A stretch of DNA of 64,000 nt from Lingula anatina (lineage: Eukaryota > Brachiopoda > Lingulata > Lingulida > Lingulidae), in contig NW_019774003.1 of assembly GCF_001039355.2 (NCBI RefSeq), positions 1 through 64,000 of the forward strand. The letters run 5' to 3'. Position numbers and translations under genes: made by a program. Positions 1-11,368 of the stretch are shown in pieces (the first letter of the stretch is position 1; each line of letters opens with the position of its first letter). The notes beneath the pieces are model-generated. The model did no database searches. It worked only from the letters and a program-made list of their open reading frames with translations, and was not told the origin of the DNA.

Positions 1-9
1 ACAAATTAT

Positions 10-109
<100 letters not shown>

Positions 110-125
110 CAGTTCCATCACTTAC

Positions 126-2760
126 CTGCACAACCTATGCCCCAAGACGTGATACCTTGTAGCTCAAATTTCTCGCCTGACTTGCACACCATGGGCCCAC
201 CACTGTCGCCCTTCAAATATAAATTCAATGATCATAAGTTGAATTCGAAATTATTTTTTCTTTTTGCTCGCTTTCTGTCTGTTTATCTCTCTCTCTCTCT
301 CTTTCGCGCGCACGCGCTTGATTGTTGAGTGTTGATTTTTGCTTAATTTTTCAGTTAAATTTCAGTGAAAGGTGACTTAGTTCGCCCAAAGTTATAAGTG
401 AAATCGATTTCACATACGGTATTCGCTTCTCTACAAGCTATCGTGTAACAGTGCCTCAACATAACTAATACGTTTTTTTCATCCACAGTCAGCCTTGATA
501 TTCTAAAATCAGCCAGCCCATTCCTCAAACACACAAACACGTGCGATCCAAAACACGCATTTACACACAAACACACACACGTAAATTTCTTCTACGATAC
601 ACATCCATATGTATATATGGCAACGCATGCGCTAATATATCACAGAATCTCACAACGGCAAACGCACATGCACACACGCTAGCGCAAACAACTTACCTGG
701 CAAGCATCATGGCCGCCAGCTTCGTAACCAGCGCAGATCATATTGCCGGTGATGTCGCCGTAATACCAGCTGTTACACGTTTGCCTGTTAACAATGGGTA
801 CCGCTGCTTGCTTCAAGACACCAGAGTTTCCAGTACCTGAATTAAAGCACACAGATATGGATAATTACACATGCGGAAAACTATGCAGAGGGATGTGGAT
901 AAGAACACAGGCAGATGTGGATATGTGGCTCTAAGGCTCTATTCCCAGATTTTAGATCGATCTATCCCCGCGGGGAGTCTCACTAGATTACTGTCAGATA
1001 AACCGGCTTAAATGTCCGTCCCGCCTACTACAAGCTGTAAGGGGGTACTTAACTTTCGTGTCCGCCCGGGTGACAGCTATTTAGCGTGAACCCCCAGGGA
1101 GCTAGGCCGATCTAAAGTAGGTCGATCTAATCTATGGAAATGGGGTGTTAGGGTGCTTTCCCAGAGATTTAGATCGATCTAAAGATTAAGTTTAAGATCG
1201 ACCTAACTCCCTGGGGGTTCACGCTAAATTGCAGTCAGCCGAGCGGGCACCATAGTTAATTACCCCCTTACAGCTAGGCAGGGCAGACGCTTAAGCCGGC
1301 CAAGCTGACAGTAATCTAGTGAGACTCCCCACAGGGATAGACCGATCTAAAAATCTATGGAAATGGGGTGTAAGACGTATATGGGTACATTAGAAAGACG
1401 GATTTGGATGTTTATGCAGGCAGATACATTCGCAGAAGAAATTGAAAATCACGCACACGTGTATGGATAAATACGCAGACGTGTGTGGATAATGCATCAA
1501 TCGCATAATCAAAGTAAATACCTTTAGTATGTTCTGATTTTTAAAAAAATCTTAATTAATGGCAGCATAATAGGTATATGAACCTACTAAAACTAGATAG
1601 TAAACCCAAACTCGATGCATGACTTGCATGAAAAGTTTCTGGACATTTTAACAATTGTATTTTCAATTTTCAATTGTATTTGAGATTATCTTGGGCCAAA
1701 GTTAATAATACAAAATTTCGTCCATATGTTCAGACCAACTTTGTGTCTACTTTTCTTAATTTAATATAATTATATTACCTTGCACGGCTCCCCAGCCTGA
1801 CACGTAACACACAGTGTTATCAGAGACCATGGTCGTGGGCAGACAGACGGGGTGGACACGGTCAGAGAGAGTGACCGGCTTGGCCAGCTTGAAGAGAGTG
1901 ATGTCATTGTCCGTGGTGGCGTCGTCGTAATTCTCATGGGGGATCAGCGTCTGAACCTGGACAACCTCCTCGTCAGGATCGTTGTACTTTCTGTGTTTTC
2001 CGGCGGAGATGGACCAGTACCTCGGACTCAAGCTCCTGAAACAATTCAATGATATGATGAACAACAGTCAGGATATAACCACAGAGAAGAAATGTCCAAG
2101 ATTATACATGTACTGGTACATTTAGATGCAACTGTGTTTAGCATTGGTTTCGCTTCCCTTACTGATGATTAATGGGACCGTATTTAGATTGAAGTTGTGT
2201 TTTATTCGGTCAAAAAACTGTTTCGAAAATATTTTCCATCCGCGAGCAATGATTATTGTGTTCCTGCATGCATGTGCGTCAAATGTATGTGTAACAGAAT
2301 ATATATAAAAAAAAACGCGTAGTGACCGACTGTTATACCAAAGGAAAAAAAATAAGTGCTTACGAATCTTCCAAACAATGAGCGGCAGTAGCGACCCACT
2401 GGTCAGAGATCAGACTTCCACCACAGATGTGCGAGCCTCTGTAACGCACGGACACCTGCCATGGCCAACTGCCTGAATTGGCCTCGGTTCCACCCACGAT
2501 ACGGTTGTTTCCAAGCTTAGCGTCTATAGCAGGAGTGCCACAGCTTCCTTTGTTTACTATAAATGTCGAAGAGCTCACATTTTAATGACGCTGACAATAT
2601 GTCATTCAAGGTGTCACAAATAGTCAAATACCAACGCATTTTAATGAAAAGAAAAACGGAATGTTTTGGTGTATACCCTAGCTTATGGTTAAACAAAATT
2701 TTCAAAGTTTGTACTTAATACGACTGATGACTACCCATCTTAAGATTTATTCACTCACCA

Positions 2761-2847
<87 letters not shown>

Positions 2848-5800
2848 CACAATTTGTGCGCTTGTCCTTACCGCACACCTCGTCACTTCCGTCTCCGCAG
2901 TCGTCTTTGCCGTCACATTTGAGGGAGCTTGAGATGCAGTTCCCGTTAGTGCAGGTGAATTGGCTGGGTGAGCAAGTCTCTGAAAGACAATAACACAGCC
3001 ATTTGCTTTCCATGAATAATCATAACGATGCTGATATCTTCTAAAATATTGCCTTCGCATAAAAATAAATTCTGACGTTCTGAAATAGTCAAATACCAAA
3101 GCAATTTAATGAAAAGAAAATCCGAATGTTTAAATGATGTCTATCTGACGTCGAATTTGCTTTACCGTGTAAATTTCCCTTTCCGTTATGTCTAATGAAT
3201 TTTAAGTTAAGTTAATGACTTTCAGTTTAAAATGCAAATGAAGATCAAGGTTCAGCGAATGAAGTCACACACTCTTCTAAATTTTGTATGGTGCTATAGG
3301 TGAAATATTCCCGCCAAGAGCTCAAGTTTCACTCTTCAAGTCCATTACAAAAAGTAATTTCATTTAGACTCCCGTCGGGACAGCTTATCTGTTCACTTAC
3401 TTGGTGGATCCACAACAGTGTATCTGATAGAGAAGCCACTTTCCTCCACCGCCTCGTCACTGGTGAATGTCAGATAGAGGGCGTTGCCTGTGGACGAGAT
3501 CTCGTTCTGAGTACCCTTCCCGCAGTAATTCTTGATGAGTCTGGCGCTGGTGGAACTGCCGTCGTAGACAGAGAGTTTGTCGTACTGGCAGCTGGTGCCG
3601 CCCTCTTCTACAGCAAAGGCCAGGAAAGTAAGCTTGATGATCTTGCCGGCTGGGGCGGTGATTTTCCAGTTACAGTTAGCACTGGTAAAAAAAGAAGAAC
3701 AATATCAACTGCCTGCTTATACTTTTCCATAAGTCCAGGTATAGTTTCGCAACTATGGTTTTTAAAAAAAATGTCTTGTACTCGTTTCATAAAAACAACT
3801 TGTACTCATGAACGAAATATACAAGCATGGAAATATGCAAGCATGGACTGCCATTCTCTTTTTTATAGCCATAGTTCCATCTCATTTGCTAGGCTAGTTT
3901 CAGAACCAAAGCGGGACAGCTTCTTAACTTTCAATTTTCCTTACATCCCAACCTCCTGCGTAGGAACGTTTGCGGCGTTTTGCTTAAAGTTTTTCGCGCT
4001 AAGCACTTATGCTAGATAGCTTTCTACGGAGCAACAAAATCTGGATGAGTGGATGCGCGGTAAATTTCATGCTAATTTGGCGCATAGGGTAAGAGTCCGA
4101 GAAGTATGCATATATACAGGAGGTAGGCAGATCTTAAAATATACACTCCTGTACCACGCACTGGGTGCTCAGAGTACTCACTATCAACCTGATACTTACT
4201 TGTTGTTGTAATTACCAGTTCCGTAATTGAGAGATTTGATGAGTCCAGTTGTACCTGTGAGGTCACGGTTCCCACCACACCCAGACTGGATGGACGTGGG
4301 TCTGGCAGTAGTGATTACGCGTTGGGTGGTGGGTCTGCGGGTGGTAGGGGGGACGGTGGGGCGCGCAGTACTGGCTGCTGTATGGATTATTTGAACAATA
4401 CTTTAAAAACGTGCATTATATATTTTATTTAAAGGATTGCATATTTGACGAATGTCAACTGTATAGTGATGAAAACAGTTGTAAACAAATTTTATAGACA
4501 TGCTAAGTATACCCATCAAAAACTGTCAAGAAAATAGATAAACATATACATAAAATCAATCTTTAATACCGATTTGGAGGTCCATTTTTATCGTCAAGTG
4601 TGAAATCCATATATTTCTATTCTGTAATCTATCTCATCATTTCAATAAAATTTCCGTTTTTTTAAACATATCATTGTCTTATCATCATTATCAACTATAT
4701 GAGTCCCATTTACCTGATGCTCCTACAGCTGACCAAGTCATCTTAAAGCCGGTCTTCTTCACGGAGTCGTCGCTGTTGAAGACGACCACCACCTTATTAC
4801 CGGAGGAGTACACTGGGGCGGGGGCAGTCTCTCCACACAGACGTGCTGAAATACAGCGAATCAAATGGCAAGGTATGAATACACAGAGTAATAACAAAAC
4901 ACAAACGTAATCTGTAATCTCATCACATTCGATTTTCTTTTGTGCGAATTCAAGACAAATAGATATGTCAAGGCACACACATGCTTTCTTTATTTCCCCC
5001 AGTTGTCACTTATTTTCTCCAAATACTGTCAGACTTACTGATCTGATTCGAAGGACTCTGCGGGTAGTCGAAGATTGTGAGAGTGTCGTAGTTACAATTA
5101 CCGCCGGCGTAACCTTCTATGTTGAATGTGGAAGCGAATTCCATTTTGATTCTCTGAAATGATTAGTTCCAATATCTACTTCGACTTTTTTAAATATTGA
5201 CAAAGTATGGAATTTGCAACGGCAATTGGACTTCTATCTTAACTTTTCTTGTAAATGTGATTTTCAATAAACAACTATACGAGCTTTTCAAGGAATGGGT
5301 TTTGCAATTAAATGTTGCCCAATACTTCCCACGTCTCTTTCTCGTAGTCTGCAAATGAAATTCAATGTTTGCAGAACATTGTCTAACTATCACCTGCAGT
5401 TTTTTAATCAAAGCGTTTTTTCACATTTTCTGTAACATCATACTAACAGTTTTGTATTTCGAAGTACAGCATGGATGTATCACACTCAACCTGGAACTTT
5501 GTCATTGTCATATTTTCTATTGTCACATTAGTAATATCACATGATTGCTCACACGAAGCGTAAAAGCAAAATACACTTCCACCAAACTGTATGTGTATGT
5601 ATATGTATTGCAGTGTTTCATGTCTTATATGTACAGTACATAAGGAAAATTTAGAAATTAATGAAATTATTAAGAACGCTCACTGAAAAACACAACCCCA
5701 AATGTCTTACCATTCCGCTGGGAACGGTGATGGTCCATCTGCAGTTGAGATCGTTAACGTAGCGGCTCGGGTAGTTAAGACTGTTGATGGACCCGGTGGT

Positions 5801-8800
5801 CCCACTCTGGTCGCGGGGACTTCCGCAACCTGAGTCAACGGCCAAAGGTCCTGCGGTAGGTTTGACGGTTGTAACAACGGGAGCAGCAGTCGTAGCTGTG
5901 AAGAGATGTGATGCTTTTTTTAGACAATTACCGCCTTCGTGACTATGAAGAAACAGAAAGGGGGACCTCGTATGTAGATTTATGGTGTAACGGATGGTGT
6001 TCGCCATTTTCTTGAAATTACCAAACATCACTACATGTACTTAGTGCTCGTTTATCTACTTTCAGATATTGTGCACAGGAACTTTTATCGTATGAAAGCA
6101 ATACAACACCGATGCTTCACACACTACTTACTATCTCTTGCTCTCCAGGACAAGCTGAATCCAGCCTCGTGAACGCTCCTGTCAGACACAAATTTCACAA
6201 TGACCTTGTTGTGGAGAATACCAATGGAGTTGGGGGCTGTCTCTCCGCAGTATCTGCCTAAAAAGTGGCACAGAATAACATCCCTCATACATTGTAGTTC
6301 AGTTTTACAAAATCTAACGTTACTTATTCAAACAGTGTAGAACATGTTTTCATACACTGTAGATTTTAAATATAAAGGTACATGTGCCGGTATATCGTTT
6401 GATAGAGTATGAGATTGTTGTTTTCACTACAAACAAACACATGATCTCAACGATAAAACGATGAAACACATCCGGTACGTGAACTTAATTCCGAGCACAT
6501 GGTTAGCTTACCGATTTCTGTTCCAGTAGATACCGATCCAAGATAGATGGCCACATAATCGTACTTGCAGTCTCCGCCACTGTACCCCTCAATGTTGAAT
6601 CGGGAATCAAAGGAAATTACCATTGTCTAAAAGAGCAACGGAAACAGACTGAAAGTAAATACCTTTTGTTACCTAAATGTATAACGCACGCTTTTACGCA
6701 AGATGCTAAAATCAAAAAGTAGTGCCTACCAATTTGTCAATTTGCCTCTTTTAAAATTTGCCTTTTAAAACCATCGTGATTCACGTTAAATAATCTGCTA
6801 TTTGCAGTGAATTTAAAAATATGCAATTCCCAATTTTCTGGACGTAATTTATTTATTTATTTATTTATTTATTTATTATTATTTTTTTGTAACAAGTATA
6901 CAACATGTGGGCCTAGTCGCAGAGTCCTTAATTGTCCCTCCCAATCAGAGATTTCCAGTCACTATGAGCTGTTAGTCCTGATCCTAAGCTATCAGAATGC
7001 CATTAAACAAGGGGCAATGCCATTAAACAAGGGGCGGGTGGGGCGTATACCTTCCCAGCTGGCACTGTTATCTCCCACTGGCAGTCGGCGAGGTCGTCGT
7101 AGGCGTTAGGGTAGTTGGAACTGGTAATGGTTCCCGTGAGACCAGTCTGGTACTTGGCACTGCCGCATCCAGAGCTCACCACCGGGGAGGCTGAACACAT
7201 TCACAAGTCAAAAATCAATTTAAAAAAGTTATTCCAGAATTAAGAGGAAACTACATGTAGGCCTACCGATCCTTTTTATGGTACAGACAAGATATTTTTT
7301 TCTATAGGTTAATTTTTGCGCCAAATATTTTATGCATTATTACACCACATACTGCATGTATTGTTTTTGTATATTATTGTATACCAATGTTCTTTACTTA
7401 CATGTAACACCTCCACCTACGTAAGTTATGGTCAACTTGAAGCCACTGGCCACGGTGTCGTAGTCAGAGTGAAACTTGATGAAGATGTCGCTCTGGGTGG
7501 TGTAGAAGGTGGGAATAGACCCGGTGCCGCAGTAAGTCCCCAGCTCCGTGGCCTTGTCGCTGTCTCCATCGTAGAACGACACGTAGTCGTAATCACAGCT
7601 GTAATATTTGACATCTGATCAGACCCATTCTTTTCATATTTTTATGTTGTTATTGTCAAAATATTATTTATCCCATAGCTATGATAAAGGTTACATCTTC
7701 CAAATTTATTCTGGTATGTACCAGAGGCAATGCTAATTTTTATTATTATTTTTTTAATTTTTGAAAAATTTAAGGTTCAGTACGTTTTTTTTATCCACCT
7801 GATCAAATAGGATGAGTGCATTAAAATTACCGAGCATTTACAAAACTAGTTTTAATGTATTCTTTTTTTTTACATTTAAACATGTTGCCTTTCTTAAAAA
7901 CCATAGCCCTCACTTTGAATCATCCTCAAGGTCAAAGTTGTTGACCTCGACCTTGATCAAGCCTCCCGAGTAACCTTGTAGATGCCACGTGCAGTCCATG
8001 TCGTTGAAGTAGTTTCCTGATCCATACCTAGTGTGTGACACCAAGATGGACTTACCGCCGCTAGAGGTGACACTGCCACACTGCGACGATTGGGCCTGAA
8101 TACCTATGGAATACAGGTAGAAATAAGGAAGCGGTTTCAAAAAAAAAAAGATACTTCACGGTATATATTACCACTTCATGGGATAAATGCCCTGATTTTA
8201 CTGACAAATCGACTTCATATAGAGACCTCTACCTTCAGTGGCAAGACATACATTCTTTATACTGTGTACGCGCCACTACTATAAACCTGCTCCGTCAATA
8301 AAATTACACATGGTCAGCTATATGTCCTAGTATAAAGGCAGGCAATGTGTTTATTGATAGACTTTGTTTATTTTACTGTACAGGTTCCCGTTAGAGCCAA
8401 TTATGTGTGTCCCTGACGCTGTTTTATTAAAATTGACACCCCCACTTTAAAATATATTGCCTCCATTCGAGGCACATTTATCTCAGTCCTCAGTGTAACA
8501 TCATCTACATGTACATATTTTTTGTAAATGTCAGTTAAGGTCAGAAAGTTCCATTAGTGACATTTTTTAAATGACTCTGGTCACCTACAGCTTTCACATA
8601 CATGTATAACAGTTCCCAGCACATGTCAAAGCAAACACGTGTTCCTGATTCTTTGTACAATAAACATATATACAAGCCCAACACTTCAAAATAAACTTTC
8701 GTAGAAGACAGAAGCATTGTTGTTGTCTCTCCCTTGAATTCTACCTCAAACGCCAAGAACTCTAGAGTAACATGAGATGGGGAAGCCCAGCTGCTAGGCA

Positions 8801-10569
8801 GTGGTGATCCTAGCTATGCTATCCGTAAGACACAATTTCTTTCCTCTCTGTATTTTTTACACTTGTGTGTGGACACCCCTGGTCTCTGAGTCAGTTGCTT
8901 TCTTATTTATCTAGTTTTCTATATTGGATTATTATCCTCTTGTATTTTTTAAGTATCCTGTCTATTGTGCATTTTGGAGATTCTTTATTTAACTTCATGT
9001 GGACTGTAAACGACGTGTGAAATGGAGGAATCAGGAAAAAACCCAACAGGAGAGTAGAACAATTCTTCAGTGACTGTTATGAACGAATTAAACAGGACTT
9101 TTTGAGTAGCCTGCTTGAGAATGTTGAAAACAACAGCTTCAATAAACTCGAACGAGATAAAATACGCACTGTCATGAGAGTGATTAACGTTACTCCCCCC
9201 AACAGCAAATATACGTGTCTCTCTCGACATTATTGTCTAGAATGAAACATGATATCGACCTTTTCGCCTAATTTCCACACCCAACCAGAAATGAAACATG
9301 TTTTGCTACAAATGTCCCATGAAGTGGTAAATATCGCAAAGTCGCCTGAGGGTCCTTATTTTTTAACCAATGAAGTAGCCTTCTATCATGAAGTAGTAAT
9401 GCTTATCTTATGAAGTGGTAATATACCATGAAGTACCTTAACAACCGTTTTTAACTGAATGCCATCTGTTTAATCTTTGTTTTTGTTGTCAATGGGGGTA
9501 TGGATAACGTCGAATAAATTTTCAGTTATAAGCTTTCCAAGGAAACGTTGAACCCAGGAACTCTTGCATGCAAACATGACAACCAATACACGTGTCCTAC
9601 ATAATTAGGGCTGAATTTGTTGTTCTAATACACTCAGCAAGTTATTCGACGTTTGACCTCATGCTGTGTGCGAAAACACGAAATGGTTCATTTGAGGGTT
9701 TCCTGCACTGAAGACGCAGTAGTACATCCTGGTGAATCTTTGTCAAGGAAGAGATCTACTTAAAAGTTTTTTTGCAGACCAGATTTTCTTTAACAATTAA
9801 AACGTACGAACAATCCATTTGGGTTCTTAAAACGTTTTTTCCATTAGATTTTGGTTATTCGGTGAAAGGCAAAATGACTAATTTCTAGCATAACTAGAAT
9901 TTATCTTGAAGTGAGACCTAGATGACTCATTTGATGACACAAATATAAGTGCATTCGCTAGCAGTGGCTTGAACCAGGAACTCTTGCTCTAAACAAACTT
10001 CAGACTTTAGACCCTGACATCATTTAATATATATTGAAATGTAAACTGTCTAATCTATAAAATATTTTTTGTTTTCAGTGCTTTTCTCTTTCAGGCCCGT
10101 AGCCAGGGGGGGTCGGGGGGGGGGGGGTCGAAAGAACCGCCCTTTTTGCTGGGAAAAGGTTCACTCTGGGTAAAATTTGCTCTAGGTACATGATGTTTTT
10201 ATGGAAAAGGTCCACTTTTTCAGAAAAAGAACCCCCCTTTTGAAATTGCTGGCTACGGGCCTGTCCTTTTTTATTGAATTTATGTTTACAGTGTACATGG
10301 AAATAAAATCTCAGCAGAGATGTGAAAATTCATACTATGAAAATAACAAACATACTGACAGTTACCATCAGAATGTTTAACTGGCGCGTCTAATAAAAAC
10401 TACATGTTGATTTGTGTCAGATTTAATCGAACCATTGTTAGCGAACGTGCATCAATCAGTGCATGAGTACATGTATTAATTTTTATTTTGAAACGCAACG
10501 GTCAATAATTTAAAACAATGCCCTACCTGCAAACAATCCAAGCAACCCTAGAACAAATAGAAGACCCAT
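126..10569 (-). CDS. Secreted CUB(x4)-LDLa-trypsin serine protease, 16 exons, 3' end outside window
   Basis: Exons in transcript order: 10569-10527, 8103-7914, 7598-7402, 7190-7051, 6626-6512, 6257-6132, 5895-5711, 5153-5039, 4845-4714, 4374-4200, 3681-3401, 2979-2872, 2547-2364, 2035-1779, 836-697, 210-126. All introns are GT-AG and phases join without a stop for 2473 nt (824 aa). The protein has a signal peptide, four CUB domains, an LDLa module and a trypsin-fold (S1) catalytic domain. The zymogen cleavage site NR/IVGG, the catalytic His (TAAHC), Asp (NDITL) and Ser (GDSGGP) are all present. Asp six residues before the Ser (DACQGDSGG) predicts cleavage after Arg or Lys. The last resolved exon ends SWGIGCA in phase 1 at a good donor, so the C-terminal exon is left of base 1. 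The order resembles ovochymase-like and CUB-LDLa proteases of invertebrates. The substrate is unknown. Exon-level confidence is high and the family name is generic. Confidence 0.93.
935..1147 (+). mobile_element. Palindromic TWA-flanked MITE, copy A
   Basis: A 213-bp non-autonomous element lies in the intron between exons 14 and 15 of the protease gene. It is flanked by TAA (932-934) and TTA (1148-1150). The arms are long and inverted: AGATCGATCTA, GGGGAGTCTCACTAGATT and CTGTCAG on the left, ATTTAGCGTGAACCCCCAG on the right. They meet at an apex GGGGTACTTAAC. There is no coding capacity. The 3-bp TWA flanks suggest PIF/Harbinger mobilisation, which is inference. Confidence 0.75.
1151..1370 (-). 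mobile_element. Palindromic TWA-flanked MITE, copy B (inverted)
   Basis: This 220-bp copy abuts copy A, separated only by TTA, and ends at TAA (1371-1373). Its arms run in the opposite order: GGGTTCACGCTAAATTGCAGTCAG first, then CTGACAGTAATCTAGTGAGACTCCCC. The apex reads GTTAATTACCCCC. A and B together form a head-to-head pair about 440 bp long. Confidence 0.75.
2619..2666. repeat. 48-bp direct repeat, copy 1 (intron after the LDLa exon)
   Basis: Starts AATAGTCAAATACCAA and ends AATGTTT. It matches 3084-3131 at 44 of 48 positions by eye. The two copies lie in the two introns flanking the LDLa exon. Confidence 0.85.
2762..2850. repeat. (TC)n-(AC)n microsatellite beside the LDLa exon donor
   Basis: In the transcript (minus strand) this reads as a UG repeat followed by a GA repeat. 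It begins about 21 nt after the 5' splice site of exon 12. Confidence 0.95.
2872..2979 (-). other. LDL-receptor class A module (exon 12)
   Basis: A single 108-nt exon in phase 1-1 encodes a complete LDLa module. It has six cysteines and the calcium-binding acidic end [13 protein letters not shown]. It sits between CUB4 and the activation peptide of the protease. The exon is symmetric and could be skipped without changing frame. Confidence 0.93.
3084..3131. repeat. 48-bp direct repeat, copy 2 (intron before the LDLa exon)
   Basis: Partner of 2619-2666, same orientation, 465 bp apart, four mismatches. Its origin is unknown. Confidence 0.85.
3401..4374 (-). other. CUB domain 4 (exons 10-11), with Thr/Pro linker
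   Basis: Exons 4374-4200 and 3681-3401. The linker contains [17 protein letters not shown] motifs are [41 protein letters not shown] and SGFSIRYTV. The second half is a single 281-nt exon, so the intron between the middle and last thirds found in CUB2 and CUB3 is absent. A CAGCAG at the acceptor allows start 4374 or 4377, both in frame. Confidence 0.92.
4714..5895 (-). other. CUB domain 3 (exons 7-9), with Thr-rich linker
   Basis: Exons 5895-5711, 5153-5039 and 4845-4714. A short Thr/Ala/Val linker ([14 protein letters not shown]) precedes [11 protein letters not shown]. The CUB cysteines follow in NCRWT, NCNYD and RLCGE, closing with TGFKMTWS. The linker is a plausible O-glycosylated hinge. 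Confidence 0.92.
6132..7190 (-). other. CUB domain 2 (exons 4-6)
   Basis: Exons 7190-7051, 6626-6512 and 6257-6132. Motifs are [21 protein letters not shown], split here as SGCGS and ITSSNYP, then [29 protein letters not shown] and AGFSLSW. The intron phases are 1-0-1-1. The exon pattern is the same as in CUB3, including a middle exon of exactly 115 nt. Confidence 0.92.
6847..6881. repeat. (TTTA)n microsatellite
   Basis: Tetranucleotide run in the intron between exons 4 and 5 of the protease gene. Confidence 0.9.
7402..8103 (-). other. CUB domain 1 (exons 2-3)
   Basis: Exons 8103-7914 and 7598-7402. The four CUB cysteines are visible (SSQCGS, MDCTW, NCDYD, TYCGT), with the CUB signature [11 protein letters not shown] and the closing strand SGFKLTITY. 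The intron splits the domain just before the third cysteine. Unlike CUB2 and CUB3, this copy has two exons and no Ser/Thr linker before it. Confidence 0.9.
9319..9440. repeat. Dispersed ATGAAGTRGTAAT repeats
   Basis: Five copies of ATGAAGT followed by A or G lie within about 120 bp, at roughly 9320, 9370, 9389, 9409 and 9428. Three of them continue to GTAA. Spacing is irregular. Confidence 0.6.
10092..10263. mobile_element. Short inverted-repeat element, TIR CAGGCCCGTAGCCAG
   Basis: Perfect 15-bp terminal inverted repeats (10092-10106 and 10249-10263) bound a 172-bp non-coding element. Inside are a G run with one C and a direct repeat of the type AAAGAACC-CCCTTTT. No clear target-site duplication is seen. 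It lies in intron 1 of the protease gene. Confidence 0.7.
10527..10569 (-). other. Exon 1 of the CUB-trypsin protease: signal peptide
   Basis: The ATG at 10569 opens [14 protein letters not shown], a compact hydrophobic leader, followed by donor gtaggg in phase 1. It joins in frame to the first CUB exon 2.4 kb downstream. No other ATG in this frame between the TATA-like box and the leader competes. Targeting is to the secretory pathway. Confidence 0.85.
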
Positions 10570-10609
10570 GTTGACGGCGATCGTCCTGTGGGCTCAAACT
10601 GAAGTGGTG

Positions 10610-10617
10610 TATATAAC
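10610..10617 (-). promoter_or_regulatory. Probable TATA box of the CUB-trypsin protease gene
   Basis: On the minus strand the sequence reads GTTATATA about 41 bp upstream of the start codon. A start site about 30 bp further on would leave a 5' leader of only 10-15 bases. Position and sequence fit, but nothing else supports it. Confidence 0.4.
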
Positions 10618-11337
10618 GTGGGGCTGTTTTCTTAACGGCGTAAGCGGCCTCGGCACGAGGGAGTGCCCCTGAAGAGACGCAGATGCCGTGACGTAACGAT
10701 TGTCTCACGAGAGACTCATGTCATAAAGGTGTGGGTCTGGAATTAAAGGTTATAGGGAACATATCAGTGATCTGATCGATCGCCAAAATATGGCCCAGCG
10801 AGTGATATAACTATACTGTATTTCAAAGCTGTCAGCTAGCCCCGCTTTTGATAGCATGTATCCGGTTTGTCATGCAGCTTTTCTTGATATCAAACAGCCT
10901 ATATTTCCCATGTGTAGGTAGCAAATGTCGGTATTTTGACAAGTGGTTTAAACAGATGCCAACATGACATAATCCACCTTTCAGTGGACGTTTGTTTTGT
11001 TTAATGAAGTCTAGCTTTTTAAACATAAGAATGGTTAAATAAGGAAGTATAACACACTATTGGATTTATTGAAGTACAGTTCCCGGTAAGCTTGGTTCAA
11101 ATTTAGGCGGTGTTGAAAATATCAACCATAATGAATGCAAATGGTGAAGAAATTCAAAATTTCTCTCTCGATAATTCACGTCACACTCTAGAAAAGAAAA
11201 TTTGCTTCCCGCTGGACACAGTGTAGTCCCCGTGTAATTGTAAGAACTAAAATATTATTTATCAAATTGTTATCGCAGTTTTAGTACAATACTTATAGGT
11301 TGTTAGGTCATAGTCATTGTAGAATGTACGTGTACCA

Positions 11338-11368
11338 AGCAAATAAATAAATAAATAAATAAATAAAT
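11338..11368. repeat. (AAAT)n microsatellite
   Basis: Tetranucleotide run in intergenic DNA. Confidence 0.9.

Larger units (their letters stand above)
126..2547 (-). other. Trypsin-like (S1) catalytic domain (exons 13-16)
   Basis: Exons 2547-2364, 2035-1779, 836-697 and 210-126. [14 protein letters not shown] precedes [18 protein letters not shown], so the linker Cys can tether the light chain after activation. The catalytic triad is His in exon 13, Asp in exon 14 and Ser at the start of exon 16. Asp189 (chymotrypsin numbering) lies in exon 15. The final helix is missing because the window ends. Confidence 0.94.
8104..10526 (-). other. Intron 1 of the CUB-trypsin protease (2.4 kb)
   Basis: No exon-like open frame fits here. 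It holds the ATGAAGT repeat cluster (9319-9440) and the inverted-repeat element at 10092-10263. The reading frames at 8541-8756 and 8985-9230 have no splice or domain support. Confidence 0.7.

Noticed and set aside
2747-3099. Long frames through the TC/AC repeat next to the LDLa exon
   Set aside because: Only the 108-nt exon part is real. The extensions are translated microsatellite.
10523-10708. Minus-strand frame of 61 codons overlapping the protease leader
   Set aside because: It is in a different frame from the signal peptide and crosses the promoter.
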